64,000 nucleotides of DNA from Variovorax sp. (GTDB lineage Bacteria; Pseudomonadota; Gammaproteobacteria; Burkholderiales; Burkholderiaceae_C): contig JAGIBP010000011.1 in assembly GCA_017744285.1 (NCBI GenBank), forward strand, positions 53,844-117,843. Reading direction: 5' to 3'. Under the pieces are notes generated by a model. It saw only the letters and a program-made list of their open reading frames with translations, ran no database searches and was not told the DNA's origin. A program made the position numbers and the translations under genes. This document shows, in pieces, positions 19,445 through 30,602 of this stretch. Each line of letters opens with the position of its first letter. Position 1 is the stretch's first letter.

Positions 19445-21154
19445 ATGAAGATCGTCGCCAGGGACATCCCTCCGCGCAGCGCCTGGGCGCTCGAACAGGC
19501 CGGCGTGCATCCGCTGCTGGCGCAGCTCTATGCCGCGCGCGGCGTGCTCGGCAAGGACGAGCTCGACGACGGCCTGGCGCGCCTCTTGCCGCCCGACACC
19601 CTGCGCGGCACGCGCGAGGCGGCGGTGCTGCTGGCCGACGCGATCCGCGACGACAAGCGCCTGTGCGTGGTGGCCGACTACGACTGCGACGGCGCGACCG
19701 CCTGCGCGGTCGCCATCCGCGGGCTGCGCCTGCTCGGCGCGCGCCACGCGAGCTACCTCGTGCCCGATCGCGTGACCGACGGCTACGGCCTCACGCCGCC
19801 GATCGCCGAGCGAGTGGCCGATCGCGGCGCCGACGTGCTGATCACCGTGGACAACGGCATCGCGAGCGTCGAGGGCGTGGCCGCGGCCAAGGCGCGCCAG
19901 CTTGCGGTGCTGGTGACCGATCACCATCTGCCGGGCCCCGCGCTGCCGGACGCCGACGTGCTCGTGAATCCGAACCAGCCGGGGTGCGGCTTCGAGAGCA
20001 AGAGCATCGCCGGCGTCGGCGTGATGTTCTACGTGCTGCTCGCGCTGCGCTCGGAGCTGCGCCAGCGCGGCGTGTTCGACGCCGCGAGCCAACCCCGGCT
20101 CGATGCGCTGCTGCCGCTGGTCGCGCTGGGCACGGTGGCCGACGTGGTCCGCCTCGACGCGAACAACCGCCGGCTGGTGGCGCAGGGGCTGCGCCGCATC
20201 CGCGCCGGCGCGATGCCCGCAGGCATCGCGGCGCTCTTCAAGGCAGCCGGGCGCCAGGCGGCCGCGGCGACCACCTTCGACTTCGGCTTCGCGCTGGGCC
20301 CGCGCATCAACGCCGCCGGCCGGCTCGCCGACATGACGCTCGGCATCGAGTGCCTGCTGACCGACGATGCGGCCCGCGCCGAGGAACTGGCGCGCCTGCT
20401 CGACGGCATCAACCGCGAGCGGCGCGACATCGAGGGCGGCATGCGCGACACCGCGCTCACGCTGGCCGCATCGCTCTTCACCGACGGCGAGACACCGCCG
20501 GCCGCCATCAGCGTGTTCGGCGACGACTTCCACGAAGGCGTGGTCGGCATCGTCGCCTCGCGCATCAAGGAACGCTTCCACCGGCCGACCTTCGTCTTCG
20601 CGGCGAGCGCCGCCGACGGCAAGTCGCACGAGCTCAAGGGCTCGGGGCGCTCGATTCCGGGCTTTCATCTGCGCGACGCGCTCGACCTGGTCGCCAAGCG
20701 CCATCCGGGCGTGCTGCTGCGCTTCGGCGGCCATGCGATGGCGGCCGGCTGCACGGTGGCGCGCGACCAGTTCCCGCGCTTCGAGCGCGCCCTGGCCGAG
20801 GTCGCGCAGGAGTGGCTCGACGCCGCGACGCTCACGCGCCGCCTCGACACCGACGGGCCGCTCGCGCCCGAGTACCTGCGCGTGGACCTCGTCGACACGC
20901 TGCACCGCGAGGTCTGGGGACAGGGCTTCGCGCCGCCGACCTTCAGCGAGGAGGTCGAGGTGGTGTCGCAGCGCCTGGTCGGCGAGAAGCACCTCGCGCT
21001 CAAGCTGCGGCATCGCGGCCGGCCGGTGGACGGCATCTGGTTCGGCCACACCGAGCCGCTGCCGCCGAAGGTGGTGATCGCGTGGCGGCTCGACGCGGAC
21101 GAGTGGCAGGGGGTGCGGCGCGTGCGCTTCCTCGTCGAGGGCGCGGAGATCTGA
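19445..21154 (+). CDS. recJ: single-stranded-DNA-specific 5'-3' exonuclease RecJ
   Basis: A 569-residue DHH-superfamily nuclease. The metal-binding motifs appear as VVADYDCDGATA (motif I), VLITVDNG (motif II), LVTDHH (motif III) and the DHHA1 region with RFGGHAMAAG. The OB-like C-terminal region contains FAPPTFSEEVEVV. RecJ resects DNA ends in recombination and mismatch repair. The ATG at 19445 follows immediately after the upstream stop. Confidence 0.93.
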   Translation: MKIVARDIPPRSAWALEQAGVHPLLAQLYAARGVLGKDELDDGLARLLPPDTLRGTREAAVLLADAIRDDKRLCVVADYDCDGATACAVAIRGLRLLGARHASYLVPDRVTDGYGLTPPIAERVADRGADVLITVDNGIASVEGVAAAKARQLAVLVTDHHLPGPALPDADVLVNPNQPGCGFESKSIAGVGVMFYVLLALRSELRQRGVFDAASQPRLDALLPLVALGTVADVVRLDANNRRLVAQGLRRIRAGAMPAGIAALFKAAGRQAAAATTFDFGFALGPRINAAGRLADMTLGIECLLTDDAARAEELARLLDGINRERRDIEGGMRDTALTLAASLFTDGETPPAAISVFGDDFHEGVVGIVASRIKERFHRPTFVFAASAADGKSHELKGSGRSIPGFHLRDALDLVAKRHPGVLLRFGGHAMAAGCTVARDQFPRFERALAEVAQEWLDAATLTRRLDTDGPLAPEYLRVDLVDTLHREVWGQGFAPPTFSEEVEVVSQRLVGEKHLALKLRHRGRPVDGIWFGHTEPLPPKVVIAWRLDADEWQGVRRVRFLVEGAEI

Positions 21155-21158
21155 GCGC

Positions 21159-21641
21159 TCAGGACGAGGCGCGGGTGCGCGTGCGCCTGGGCGGCGGGGC
21201 GGCCTCCGCCTCGTCGAGCTCCGCCGGCGTGACGACGACGATTTCCTCCACGCAGATGGGCGGGGCGTCCTCGACTGCGCCGCGCACCGCGTCCATCACA
21301 TGCGCGGTGCCGTGCGGCGATTGCAGGTCGATCAGGATGCGCCGTGCGCCGAAGCCGCGCGCATTGGCGCGAAGGAAATCGGCCAGGTGCGCGCGCAGTT
21401 CCGACAGGTGCGTCTTGTCCCAGATGACCTTGCGCGGGACCGCGCTCAGGGGCAGCGGGAAGAAGGTGGCGGCCTCGTCGCGCTGGTTGATGCGGCTGAC
21501 GAGTTCCTCCACCTGATCGCGCGGTACGCGGCGCTTGGTGTAGTGCGGCAGCGGGCCGAACCCCGAGTCGGCGTACGTGAGCACGTGGTAGTCCGAGATG
21601 GGGCCTTCGACCTTGTTCGACGGGGTCCGCACGATTCGCAT
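21159..21641 (-). CDS. uncharacterised protein, 160 aa
   Basis: Starting at the ATG at 21641 (AAAGGC 7 nt upstream), the product begins MRIVRTPSNKVEGPISDYHVLTYADSG and contains a hydrophilic alpha/beta region (LADFLRANARGFGARRILIDLQSPHGTAHVMDAVRG) ending in a basic, low-complexity tail (APPPRRTRTRASS). No membrane segment or known motif is seen. It is convergent with recJ, 4 bp apart, and a CRP-like dyad lies about 95 bp upstream. Function not recognised. Confidence 0.55.
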   Translation of the reverse strand: MRIVRTPSNKVEGPISDYHVLTYADSGFGPLPHYTKRRVPRDQVEELVSRINQRDEAATFFPLPLSAVPRKVIWDKTHLSELRAHLADFLRANARGFGARRILIDLQSPHGTAHVMDAVRGAVEDAPPICVEEIVVVTPAELDEAEAAPPPRRTRTRASS

Positions 21642-21885
21642 GGCGAGCCTTTCGCGGGGGGCGTTCGGGTGCGAGCCAGTGTGCAAGGAGGTGTCGGGTC
21701 GTGGCATGGCGTGAAGAATCCTCATTCGCGCAATCCGTGAACTAGATCACGGTCGGGTGAAGCGGGGATGACATGCCGCCGGGCCGAGACCCGCGGCCCG
21801 CCGAGTCTGCACGCTCAGTGAGTCCTCGCGCATCCGCCGTTCGGGGGAGGCCGGGCCGACGATGGCGCCGGCTTCGCGGGCCGCG
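21642..21885. other. 244-bp intergenic region with a CRP-like dyad and a GC hairpin
   Basis: Both flanking genes read leftwards. The region holds a perfect CCGTGA-N6-TCACGG dyad at 21735-21752 (listed separately) and a 7-bp GC hairpin CGGGCCG/CGGCCCG at 21780-21800 without a T-run, possibly the end of the upstream gene's transcript. No open frame here looks coding. Confidence 0.4.
21735..21752. promoter_or_regulatory. CRP/FNR-type operator candidate
   Basis: CCGTGA ACTAGA TCACGG is a perfect inverted repeat with a 6-bp spacer and fits the GTGA-N6-TCAC core of CRP-family sites. It is about 95 bp upstream of the start of the uncharacterised gene ending at 21159, a normal activator distance. 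Binding is inferred only. Confidence 0.45.
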
Positions 21886-22554
21886 TCAGAAGCCCTTGAA
21901 CTCGTGGTTGATGCCGATCGCGTAGCCCCGCACGCGCTCGGGCCCGTTGCGGGCGCCGCTCAGGTCGACGCTGGTGGTCGGCGCGAGGCTGATCCGCAGC
22001 CCGCCGCGCGACGTCCACACCCCGACCGACCGGAAGCGCTCGACGATCAGCGTGAAGCGATCGTTCATCGCCCATTCGGCCTGCGCGCCGCCGCGGCCGG
22101 TGCGCTCGCCGGTGCCGGGGGCCCAGTCGAGGCCGAGGTTCGCATGCAGCCACAGGCTGTCGAGCGCCCGCCAGCTCACGGGCAGCAGGACCTGCCCGCC
22201 GGTACGCCCGCCGCGCGTGACGTCGAAGTTCGGGCCCGCCGAGGCCGCCATCGCGAAGCGGGCCTCTTCGTCGCGGCCCACGAAGGTCCATTTGACCTGC
22301 GGCCCCACGACGTAGGCGAATTCGCCCGGGACCGCATAGCGGTCGATGTTGAGCCTCACCTCGACCGGGCCGATGCCGCAGGCCGGGCCGAGGTGGTAGT
22401 CCGACACCCGGTCCACACCGAAGCGGCCGGCCCACGCCTCGACCTGGCATTGGCCGGGATCGAGGGTGCCCGCGTCGTCGACGTCGAAGTGGCCGCCCGC
22501 GTGCGCCGTCGCGGCGAGGCAGCCAGGCAAGAGAGCGAGGAGGTATCGGACCAT
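21886..22554 (-). CDS. exported beta-rich protein, probably outer-membrane
   Basis: 222 residues with a Sec signal peptide (MVRYLLALLPGCLAATAHAG, cleavage near residue 19). The rest is a succession of short amphipathic strands with Gly and aromatic residues (EVRLNIDRYAV, QVKWTFVG, LWLHANLGLDW, AQAEWAMNDRFTLIVERF) ending in a C-terminal phenylalanine (HEFKGF), which is the pattern of an outer-membrane beta-barrel. The ATG at 22554 gives the cleanest signal peptide. It lies downstream of the response regulator on the same strand, 73 bp away. Function not recognised. Confidence 0.6.
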   Translation of the reverse strand: MVRYLLALLPGCLAATAHAGGHFDVDDAGTLDPGQCQVEAWAGRFGVDRVSDYHLGPACGIGPVEVRLNIDRYAVPGEFAYVVGPQVKWTFVGRDEEARFAMAASAGPNFDVTRGGRTGGQVLLPVSWRALDSLWLHANLGLDWAPGTGERTGRGGAQAEWAMNDRFTLIVERFRSVGVWTSRGGLRISLAPTTSVDLSGARNGPERVRGYAIGINHEFKGF

Positions 22555-22627
22555 GGCGGCGGTTCGGGTGGGGCGGAGTCGCATCATGCGCCGGTTTCGT
22601 GACACCTTTCGATGTCCGGGCCAGGGC

Positions 22628-23640
<1,013 letters not shown>

Positions 23641-23644
<4 letters not shown>

Positions 23645-26600
23645 GCGGCCCTCGCTGCCGCGGCGAGCGCGCGGCCCATGGCGTCGAACTGGAACTGGCG
23701 GGCCAGCGCGCGCTGCGCGGTGGTCCATTCCGCGCACTCGGGCTGCGCGGCGTCGATGTCGTCGAGCTGGTTCATGATTCCGCGAAAGTAGCCGAGGCCC
23801 ACGGCCTCTTCGAGTGCGCGCAGGCGCTCGGGCGCGGGCACCGCCGCGCGCGGCACCTGCCGGGCGGGCGCTGGCGCGGCGGCCGCGCATTCGGTCCACT
23901 GCAGGGCCAGCCGGCGCTCGAGCCAGTCGAGCAGTTCGCTGTGCCGCACCGGCTTGACGAAGAAGTCCTCGGGCGCGATGCCGGCGTCGTTCTCCAGCCG
24001 CTTGTCGAAGGCATTGGCGGAGACGATCGCGACCGGTGCGTTCGCGAGGCCGAGCGCGCGCGACCGGCGGATGGTCTCCCAGCCGTCGATGCCGGGCATC
24101 GCGAGGTCGACGAACATCGCATCGGGGCGCCAGCCGGCCGCGATCAGGTCGAGCGCGTCATGGCCGCTCGCCGCGGTGCGAAGCTCGAAGCCGAGCGGCG
24201 CGAGCAGCTGCTCCAGCAGCTCGCGGTCGGCCTCCTCGTTGTCGACCACCAGCACGCGGCGGCGCCGGCCTTCGTAGCCCCTGCGCGGGCGGGGGGCGGG
24301 CATGCGGCGCGCGTTCGCGGCCGGGGCGTCGTGCACGTGCGGCAGGAACAGCCGCAGGCGGAACACCGAGCCCTGGCCGGGCGTGCTCTGCACCGTCATC
24401 TCGCCGCCCATGAGGTCGATCAGCATCTTCGCGATCGTGAGCCCCAGCCCGGCGCCCGAGGCGGCGCCGGCCGCGGTCGAGCCGCGCGCGAAGGGCTCGA
24501 AGATGCGGCCCAGCTCCTCGCTGGACATGCCGGGGCCTGTGTCCTCGATCTCGATCGCGGCGAACTCGCGCGCATAGCGCAGGCGCAGCACGACTTCGCC
24601 CGCCGCGGTGAACTTGATCGCGTTGCCCAGCAGGTTGATGAGGATCTGACGCACGCGCTTCTCGTCGGCGCGCACGATCTCCGGCAGCGCGCCGGCGGGC
24701 TCGAAGCGGAAGGCCAGGCCCTTCTCGAAGGCCTGCAGCTCGAACATGTCCGCCAGCTCGCGCATCACCTCGGCGAAGCGCATCGGCTTCGCATTCAGCG
24801 TGAGCTTGCCGGCCTCGATGTGCGCGATGTCGAGCGTGCCTTCGATCAGCGACAGCAGGTGTTCGCCGCCGCGCTTGATCACCGCCACCGCCTGGCGCCG
24901 GTGCGGCGGCACCGCGGTGTCCTCGCCCATGAGCTGCGCATAGCCGAGGATGCTGTTGAGCGGCGTGCGCAGCTCGTGGCTGATCGCGCTGATGTAGCGG
25001 CTCTTGGCCTGGTTGGCCTGCTCGGCCGTGCGCTTGGCCTCCTGCAGCGCGCGGTCGGTGGCGCGGTGCAGCTCGATCTCTCGCATCAGGAGGTGGGTCT
25101 GGCGGTTGGACTCTTCCTGCGCCACCTTGCGGCTCTGGTGCGCGAGCACCAGCCACCAGGCGACGATGCCCGCGATCAGCAGCAGCGCCATGTAGGCCTT
25201 GAGGAAGCCCGCGCGCAGCGCGGCGGGTTGCATGTCGAGCATCGCGCCTTCGGTGAGCGCCGACTCGGCCAGCGCGCGCAGTTCCTGCTGGTAGAGCACG
25301 CCGAACACCGCCGCGAGCAGCGGCGCGAGGATCAGCATCAGCAGCAGGAAGTGGCCGAGGCCGGTGTCGAGATAAGGCCACACGCGGCGCGGCAGCAGCC
25401 AGCGCAGCGCGCCCGACCACTGTGCCGCGAGGCTCGCCTGCGGCTTGCACAGGTCGCCGCAGCGCGCGTCGAGCGTGCAGCACAGCGAGCAGATCGGGCC
25501 CTGGTAGGCCGGGCAGTGCGCCATGTCGGGCGCTTCGTAGTCGCGCTCGCAGATCGCGCACCGCTGCACGGCCAGGCGCTGGTAGCGGCCGGCATCGGCC
25601 TCGACGCGCGCCCAGTGCACCTCGCGCTGCGGGGCCGGGTCGGGCGTTCGTGCGATGTAGTAGCGGCCGCGCGTGGCCCAGGCGATGACGGGCGACGCCA
25701 CGAACGCCGTGCCCAGCGCGATCAGCGCCGAGAACGCCTGCGCCAGCGGCCCGAACACGCCCAGGTGCGCGGTGATCGACACCACCGAGGCCAGCGCCAT
25801 CGCGCCGACACCCACGGGGTTGATGTCCCACAGGTGCGCGCGCTTGAACTCGATGCCGGGCGGCGAGAGCCCGAGCGGCTTGTTGACCACCAGGTCCGCC
25901 ACCACCGCCATCATCCAGGCGATGGCGATGTTGGCGTAGAGCCCGAGCACGTCGCCCAGCGCCTCGAACACGTTCATCTCCATGAGCATGAAGGCGATCA
26001 GCGCGTTGAACACCACCCACACCACGCGCCCGGGATGGCTGTGCGTCACGCGCGAGAAGAAGTTGCTCCACGCCAGCGAGCCGGCATAGGCGTTGGTGAC
26101 GTTGATCTTGAGCTGCGAGATGACGACGAACACCGCGGTGGCGAGCACCGCCCAGCCGTAGTTCGGGAACACGTACTCGTAGGCCGCCAGGTACATCTGG
26201 TTCGGATCGACGGCGCGCTCGGGCGGCACCATGTGGCCGATCGCCAGGTAGGCGAGCAGCGCGCCGCCGAGCATCTTGAGCACGCCGAGCACCACCCACC
26301 CCGGCCCACCCGCGAGCACTCCGGCCCACCAGCGTCCGCGCGTGGCCGGCGTGCGGGTGGGCATGAAGCGCAGGTAGTCCGCCTGCTCGCCCATCTGCGT
26401 GATGAGCGCGATGCCCACGGTGAGCGCGGCACCGAAAAGGTGCAGATCGAAGCCGGTCGACGAAGCCTTGACCCCGACATAGTGCGCGATGCCGGAAAAC
26501 GCACCAGGATCGCGCGCCAGCACGTAGCCGAAGGGCACCACCAGCATCAGGAGCCAGATGGGCTGCGTCCACACCTGCAGCCGGCTGATCGCCGAGATGC

Positions 26601-27153
26601 CGTGCGTCACCAGCGGGATCACCACCAGCGCGCACACCAGGTAGCCCCACACCGGCGGAATGCCCAGCGCCAGTTCCAGCGCATAGGCCATCACCGCCGC
26701 TTCGAGCGCGAAGAAGATGAAGGTGAAGCAGGCGTAGATCAGCGAGGTGAGCGTGGACCCGATATAGCCGAAGCCCGCGCCGCGCGTGAGCAGGTCCATG
26801 TCGACGCCGTAGCGCGCCGCGTAGACGCTGATCGGCAGCCCCGCGAGGAAGATGATGAGCCCCGTGGCGAGGATCGCCCAGAAGGCATTGACGAAGCCGT
26901 ACTGCACCAGCAGCGTCGCGCCAACCGCCTCGAGGATCAGGAACGAGGCCGCGCCGCCGAAGGCGGTGCTCGCGACGCGCCATTCGGGCATGCGGCGGAA
27001 GCGCTGCGGCGTGTAGCGCAGCGCATAGTCCTCCAGCGTCTCGCGGGCGACCCAGCTGTTGTAGTCGCGCCGGACCTTGACGATGCGCTGCGGCGCGTCG
27101 TCGTCGCTCGGGGCGGGGGTGGCGGCGGTCGTGGGCACGGGGAGACGGTGCAA
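23641..27153 (-). CDS. NCS1-type permease fused to a hybrid histidine kinase with receiver
   Basis: A 1170-residue fusion. Residues about 30-495 form a nucleobase:cation symporter-1 (NCS1, cytosine/allantoin/uracil permease) fold with about 12 helices. Residues 532-569 are a cysteine cluster (C532, C535, C547, C555, C558, C559, C565, C569) probably binding zinc. Two more helices (about 600-620, 653-672) and a coiled coil lead to a HisKA domain with His726 (ISHELRTP), an HATPase domain with N844 and DTGPGM at 871-876, and a receiver with Asp1016. The start is uncertain: TTG at 27153 or GTG at 27138, neither with a clear ribosome site. By analogy with permease-kinases such as CbrA, it probably senses a transported nitrogen compound and drives the adjacent regulator. 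Confidence 0.88.
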
Positions 27154-27180
27154 CAGTCATGCCACGGCACGACTGTTGCA
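27149..27180. promoter_or_regulatory. 32-bp near-perfect dyad between the sensor kinase and urease genes
   Basis: The arms TGCAACAGTC (27149-27158) and GACTGTTGCA (27171-27180) match perfectly, and the centre adds TGCC/GGCA (27160-27163 and 27166-27169), so 14 of 16 position pairs are complementary. It overlaps the -35 box of the likely ureA promoter and the most upstream possible start codon of the kinase. It is a strong operator candidate for a dimeric regulator, perhaps the adjacent LuxR-type regulator. Confidence 0.7.
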
Positions 27181-27204
27181 ACACACGGTGTCTGCCCGAA
27201 CAAT
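27176..27204 (+). promoter_or_regulatory. sigma-70-type promoter of ureA
   Basis: TTGCAA at 27176-27181 and AACAAT at 27199-27204 are separated by exactly 17 bp. Transcription would start near 27211, giving a leader of about 23 nt before the ureA ATG at 27234. The -35 box overlaps the right arm of the dyad. Confidence 0.55.
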
Positions 27205-27233
27205 GGCCGCCCGACAAGCGCCAAGGCCCGCCC

Positions 27234-27536
27234 ATGGAACTGACACCCAGAGAAAAAGACAAGCTGCTCATCTTCACCGCCGCCCTGCTGGCCGAGCGGC
27301 GCCGCGCACGCGGCCTGAAGCTCAACTACCCCGAGGCCGTGGCCCTGATCTCGGCCGCCGTGATGGAAGGCGCGCGCGACGGCAAGAGCGTGGCCGCCCT
27401 CATGAGCGAAGGCCGCGCCGTGCTGACCCGCGCCGACGTGATGGACGGCGTGCCGGAAATGATTCCGGACATCCAGGTCGAGGCCACGTTCCCCGACGGC
27501 ACCAAGCTCGTCACCGTGCATCAGCCGATCGTCTGA
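27234..27536 (+). CDS. ureA: urease gamma subunit
   Basis: The 100-residue product has the standard gamma-subunit sequence and length: [23 protein letters not shown] at the start, [12 protein letters not shown] at about 30-40 and [18 protein letters not shown] at the end. It forms the (UreA-UreB-UreC)3 apoenzyme that hydrolyses urea to ammonia and carbamate in the cytoplasm. The ATG at 27234 is preceded by AAGG. First gene of the operon. Confidence 0.96.
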   Translation: MELTPREKDKLLIFTAALLAERRRARGLKLNYPEAVALISAAVMEGARDGKSVAALMSEGRAVLTRADVMDGVPEMIPDIQVEATFPDGTKLVTVHQPIV

Positions 27537-27573
27537 TCGCTGCCCCCACAAGAAACCACCAAGGACTTCATCC

Positions 27574-28170
27574 ATGCGCTCCATCCGCCGTTCATCCGCG
27601 CTCGCCCTGCTGATCGCCCTGCCGCTGGCCGCCGGCGCCCACACGGGTGTCGATGCGCACCACCATCACGGCTTCGCGGCCGGCTTTCTTCATCCGCTGA
27701 CCGGGGCCGACCACCTGGCGGCGATGGTCGCGGTCGGCCTCTGGAGCGCCCTCGCCGCACGCCGCGCATGGCCCGACCTGCTCTGGGCGCCGCTGGGCTT
27801 CGCCGCGATGCTGCTGGCCGGTGCGCTGGCCGGGCTCGCGGGGATCGGGCTGCCGGCGGTCGAACCGATGATCGCGGCCTCGCTGCTGGTGCTCGGCCTG
27901 CTGGTGGCCACGCAGCGCCGCCTGCCGGCATTCGCCGCGGCGTCGCTGGTCGGCGTGTTCGCGCTCTTCCATGGCGCCGCGCACGGGCAGGAGCTCGCCG
28001 CCGACGCCGCCGCGCCGATGCTGGCGGGCATGCTCGCGGCCACCGTGCTGCTGCACGCCACGGGCGTCGCCATCGGCTGGGCGCTGCGGCACGGCCATCG
28101 CTGGATGCCGCGCGCGGCAGGTGCCGCGGTGGCGCTGTTCGGCGCCGTGTTGCTCGGCGGCCTGGCCTGA
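27574..28170 (+). CDS. ureJ: HupE/UreJ-family probable nickel transporter
   Basis: 198 residues with an N-terminal signal-like helix, a histidine cluster ([25 protein letters not shown], about 27-50) and six predicted transmembrane helices. The HPxxGxDHxxxM motif is the HupE/UreJ signature, thought to bind Ni2+ for entry. HupE/UreJ genes are commonly placed inside urease or hydrogenase operons; here it lies between ureA and ureB with short gaps of 37 and 10 bp. Confidence 0.88.
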   Translation: MRSIRRSSALALLIALPLAAGAHTGVDAHHHHGFAAGFLHPLTGADHLAAMVAVGLWSALAARRAWPDLLWAPLGFAAMLLAGALAGLAGIGLPAVEPMIAASLLVLGLLVATQRRLPAFAAASLVGVFALFHGAAHGQELAADAAAPMLAGMLAATVLLHATGVAIGWALRHGHRWMPRAAGAAVALFGAVLLGGLA

Positions 28171-28180
28171 GGCGGCGCCG

Positions 28181-28486
28181 ATGATTCCCGGCGAACTCAT
28201 CACCGACGCGGGCGAGCACGTCCTCAATCCGGGCCGGCGCACGCTCACGCTGGTCGTGCGCAACACTGCCGACCGGCCGATCCAGGTCGGTTCCCACTAC
28301 CACTTCGCGGAGACCAACGGCGCGCTCGGCTTCGACCGCGAGGCCGCGCGCGGCATGCGGCTGCACATCGCCTCGGGCACCGCGGTGCGCTTCGAGCCCG
28401 GCCAGCAGCGCACCGTCGAACTGGTCGATTTCGCAGGCGACCGCGTGGTCTACGGCTTCCGCGGCCTGGTGCAAGGAAAACTTTGA
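28181..28486 (+). CDS. ureB: urease beta subunit
   Basis: 101 residues beginning MIPGELI and carrying the conserved [15 protein letters not shown] segment and [10 protein letters not shown], which is the full-length beta-subunit pattern. The stop shares one base with the ureC ATG (TGATG), so translation is coupled. Confidence 0.96.
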   Translation: MIPGELITDAGEHVLNPGRRTLTLVVRNTADRPIQVGSHYHFAETNGALGFDREAARGMRLHIASGTAVRFEPGQQRTVELVDFAGDRVVYGFRGLVQGKL

Positions 28487-30204
28487 TGGCAACGATCTCC
28501 CGCCGCGCCTACGCGGAAATCTTCGGCCCCACCGTGGGCGACCGCGTGCGCCTCGCGGACACCGACCTCGTGATCGAGGTCGAGGAGGACTACACCCTGC
28601 ACGCCGGCGGCTACGGCGAAGAGGTCAAGTTCGGCGGCGGCAAGACCATCCGCGACGGCATGGCGCAGGGCCAGCGCACGCGCGCCGAGGGCACGGTCGA
28701 CACCGTGATGACCAACGCGCTCATCCTCGACCACTGGGGCATCGTGAAAGCCGACATCGGCCTGAAGGACGGCCGCATCGTCGCCATCGGCAAGGCCGGC
28801 AATCCGGACGTGCAGCCCGGCGTGGACATCGTGATCGGCGCGGGCACCGAGGTCATCAGCTGCGAAGGGAACATCGTCACGGCCGGCGGGATCGACAGCC
28901 ACATCCATTTCATCTGCCCGCAGCAGATCGAGGAGGCGCTGGCCTCGGGCGTGACCACCATGCTGGGCGGCGGCACCGGCCCCGCGACCGGCACCTTCGC
29001 GACCACCGCGACGCCGGGACCGTGGCACATCGAGCGCATGCTGCAGGCGGCCGATGCCTTTCCGATGAACCTCGGCTTTCTCGGCAAGGGCAACGCGAGC
29101 CTGCCGGCCGCGCTGCACGAACAGATCGACGCCGGCGTGATCGGCCTCAAGCTGCACGAGGACTGGGGCACCACGCCGGCCGCGATCAGCAACTGCCTGG
29201 ACGTGGCCGACGCCACCGACACGCAGGTGGCGATCCACAGCGACACGCTCAACGAATCGGGCTTTGTGGAGAACACCATCGCGGCGGTGGCCGGCCGCGC
29301 GATCTGCGCCTTCCACACCGAGGGCGCGGGCGGCGGCCATGCGCCGGACATCCTGCGCGTGGTGGGCGAGGCGAACTTCCTGCCCTCCTCCACCAACCCG
29401 ACGATGCCCTACACGGTGAACACGCTCGACGAGCACGTCGACATGCTCATGGTGTGCCACCACCTCGACGCCGGCATCGCGGAGGACCTCGCCTTCGCCG
29501 AGAGCCGCATCCGCAAGGAGACCATCGCGGCCGAGGACATCCTGCACGACATGGGCGCGATCAGCATGTTCAGCTCCGACAGCCAGGCCATGGGCCGCGT
29601 CGGCGAGGTGATCCTGCGCTGCTGGCAGAGCGCCCACAAGATGAAGGCGCAGCGCGGCAAGCTGCCGGAGGACAGCGCGCGCAACGACAACTTCCGCGCC
29701 AAGCGCTACGTGGCCAAGTACACGATCAATCCCGCCATCGCGCACGGCATCTCGCACGAGGTGGGCAGCATCGAGGTCGGCAAGTGGGCCGACCTGGTGG
29801 TGTGGAAGCCGGCCTTCTTCGGCGTGAAGCCCTTCACCATCATCAAGGGCGGCACGATCGCGATGGCCGCGATGGGCGACCCCAACGCCTCGATTCCGAC
29901 GCCGCAGCCGGTGCACTACCGGCCGATGTTCGGCGCCTTCGGGGGCTCGGTCGCCAGGAGCTCGCTGACCTTCGTCTCGCAATCCGGGCTCGCGGCCGGC
30001 ATCGGCACGCGCTACGGGCTCGCGAAGACGCTCAGCGCGGTGAAGAACATCCGCGCGGTGCGCAAGCAGCACATGGTGCACAACGCCTGCGCGCCGCGGA
30101 TGGAGATCGACCCGCAGACCTACGCGGTGCGCGCGGACGGGGTGCTGCTGACCTGCGAGCCGGCGGCGGTGCTGCCGATGGCGCAGCGGTACTTCTTGTT
30201 CTGA
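28486..30204 (+). CDS. ureC: urease alpha (catalytic) subunit
   Basis: The 572-residue alpha subunit has all active-site residues. Numbering is offset by +5 from Klebsiella urease: nickel ligands His139 and His141 (DSHIHFICP), carbamylated Lys222 (GLKLHEDWG), His251, His277 and Asp365, plus the mobile flap MVCHHLD with Cys324 and His325. The ATG at 28486 is preferred over the TTG one codon upstream because of the one-base overlap with ureB and the AAGGAAAA upstream. The enzyme is expected to be active if matured. The next gene on this strand is ureE, after an inserted toxin-antitoxin pair. Confidence 0.97.
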   Translation: MATISRRAYAEIFGPTVGDRVRLADTDLVIEVEEDYTLHAGGYGEEVKFGGGKTIRDGMAQGQRTRAEGTVDTVMTNALILDHWGIVKADIGLKDGRIVAIGKAGNPDVQPGVDIVIGAGTEVISCEGNIVTAGGIDSHIHFICPQQIEEALASGVTTMLGGGTGPATGTFATTATPGPWHIERMLQAADAFPMNLGFLGKGNASLPAALHEQIDAGVIGLKLHEDWGTTPAAISNCLDVADATDTQVAIHSDTLNESGFVENTIAAVAGRAICAFHTEGAGGGHAPDILRVVGEANFLPSSTNPTMPYTVNTLDEHVDMLMVCHHLDAGIAEDLAFAESRIRKETIAAEDILHDMGAISMFSSDSQAMGRVGEVILRCWQSAHKMKAQRGKLPEDSARNDNFRAKRYVAKYTINPAIAHGISHEVGSIEVGKWADLVVWKPAFFGVKPFTIIKGGTIAMAAMGDPNASIPTPQPVHYRPMFGAFGGSVARSSLTFVSQSGLAAGIGTRYGLAKTLSAVKNIRAVRKQHMVHNACAPRMEIDPQTYAVRADGVLLTCEPAAVLPMAQRYFLF

Positions 30205-30209
30205 GGCGG

Positions 30210-30602
30210 TCAGCGACCGCGCGGCTGGAAATGCTCTCGAATCCAGGCAGCCAGGCGCTGTTCCTCCATGGCGCCTGCGGCAACGTCCTGCATGGTCAAC
30301 GTGGCTTCAGCCTGTCCAACCGCCAAGCGCCAGCCATTCAACGCCAAGAACAGGCCGAGTGCCAGGAAGGCCGCCCGCTTGTTGCCGTCGACGAAGGGGT
30401 GGTTCTTCGCCAGGCCCAAGGCATAGGTTGCCGCAAGAGCGGCAACATCCGGTTCTCCGTAGGCCACCAGATTGAGCGGCCGGGCCAGCGCAGATCGAAG
30501 CAGGACCTCGTCACGCAACCCCGGAGCCCCGCCGTGCTCCGCCAGGCTTTCGTCGTGCAGCAGCACGAGGGTGGCTTGATCCACCCGGCGCCACGACGTC
30601 AT
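30210..30602 (-). CDS. Doc-type Fic-fold toxin (death-on-curing family)
   Basis: 130 residues with the Fic/Doc catalytic motif HPFVDGNKRAAF near residue 68-79 and the family start HDESLAEHGGAPGLRDEVLL. Doc toxins phosphorylate EF-Tu and block translation, and are neutralised by a small antitoxin; the Doc variant of the motif (HxFxxGNKR) is present. Its start overlaps the antitoxin stop by 4 bp. It sits tail to tail with ureC, 5 bp apart, inside the urease cluster. Confidence 0.88.
   Translation of the reverse strand: MTSWRRVDQATLVLLHDESLAEHGGAPGLRDEVLLRSALARPLNLVAYGEPDVAALAATYALGLAKNHPFVDGNKRAAFLALGLFLALNGWRLAVGQAEATLTMQDVAAGAMEEQRLAAWIREHFQPRGR

Noticed and set aside
23941-27243. A 1100-codon open frame antisense to the permease-kinase gene
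   Set aside because: Composition is a His/Arg/Asp-rich shadow typical of high-GC antisense frames; the opposite strand encodes clear permease and kinase motifs.
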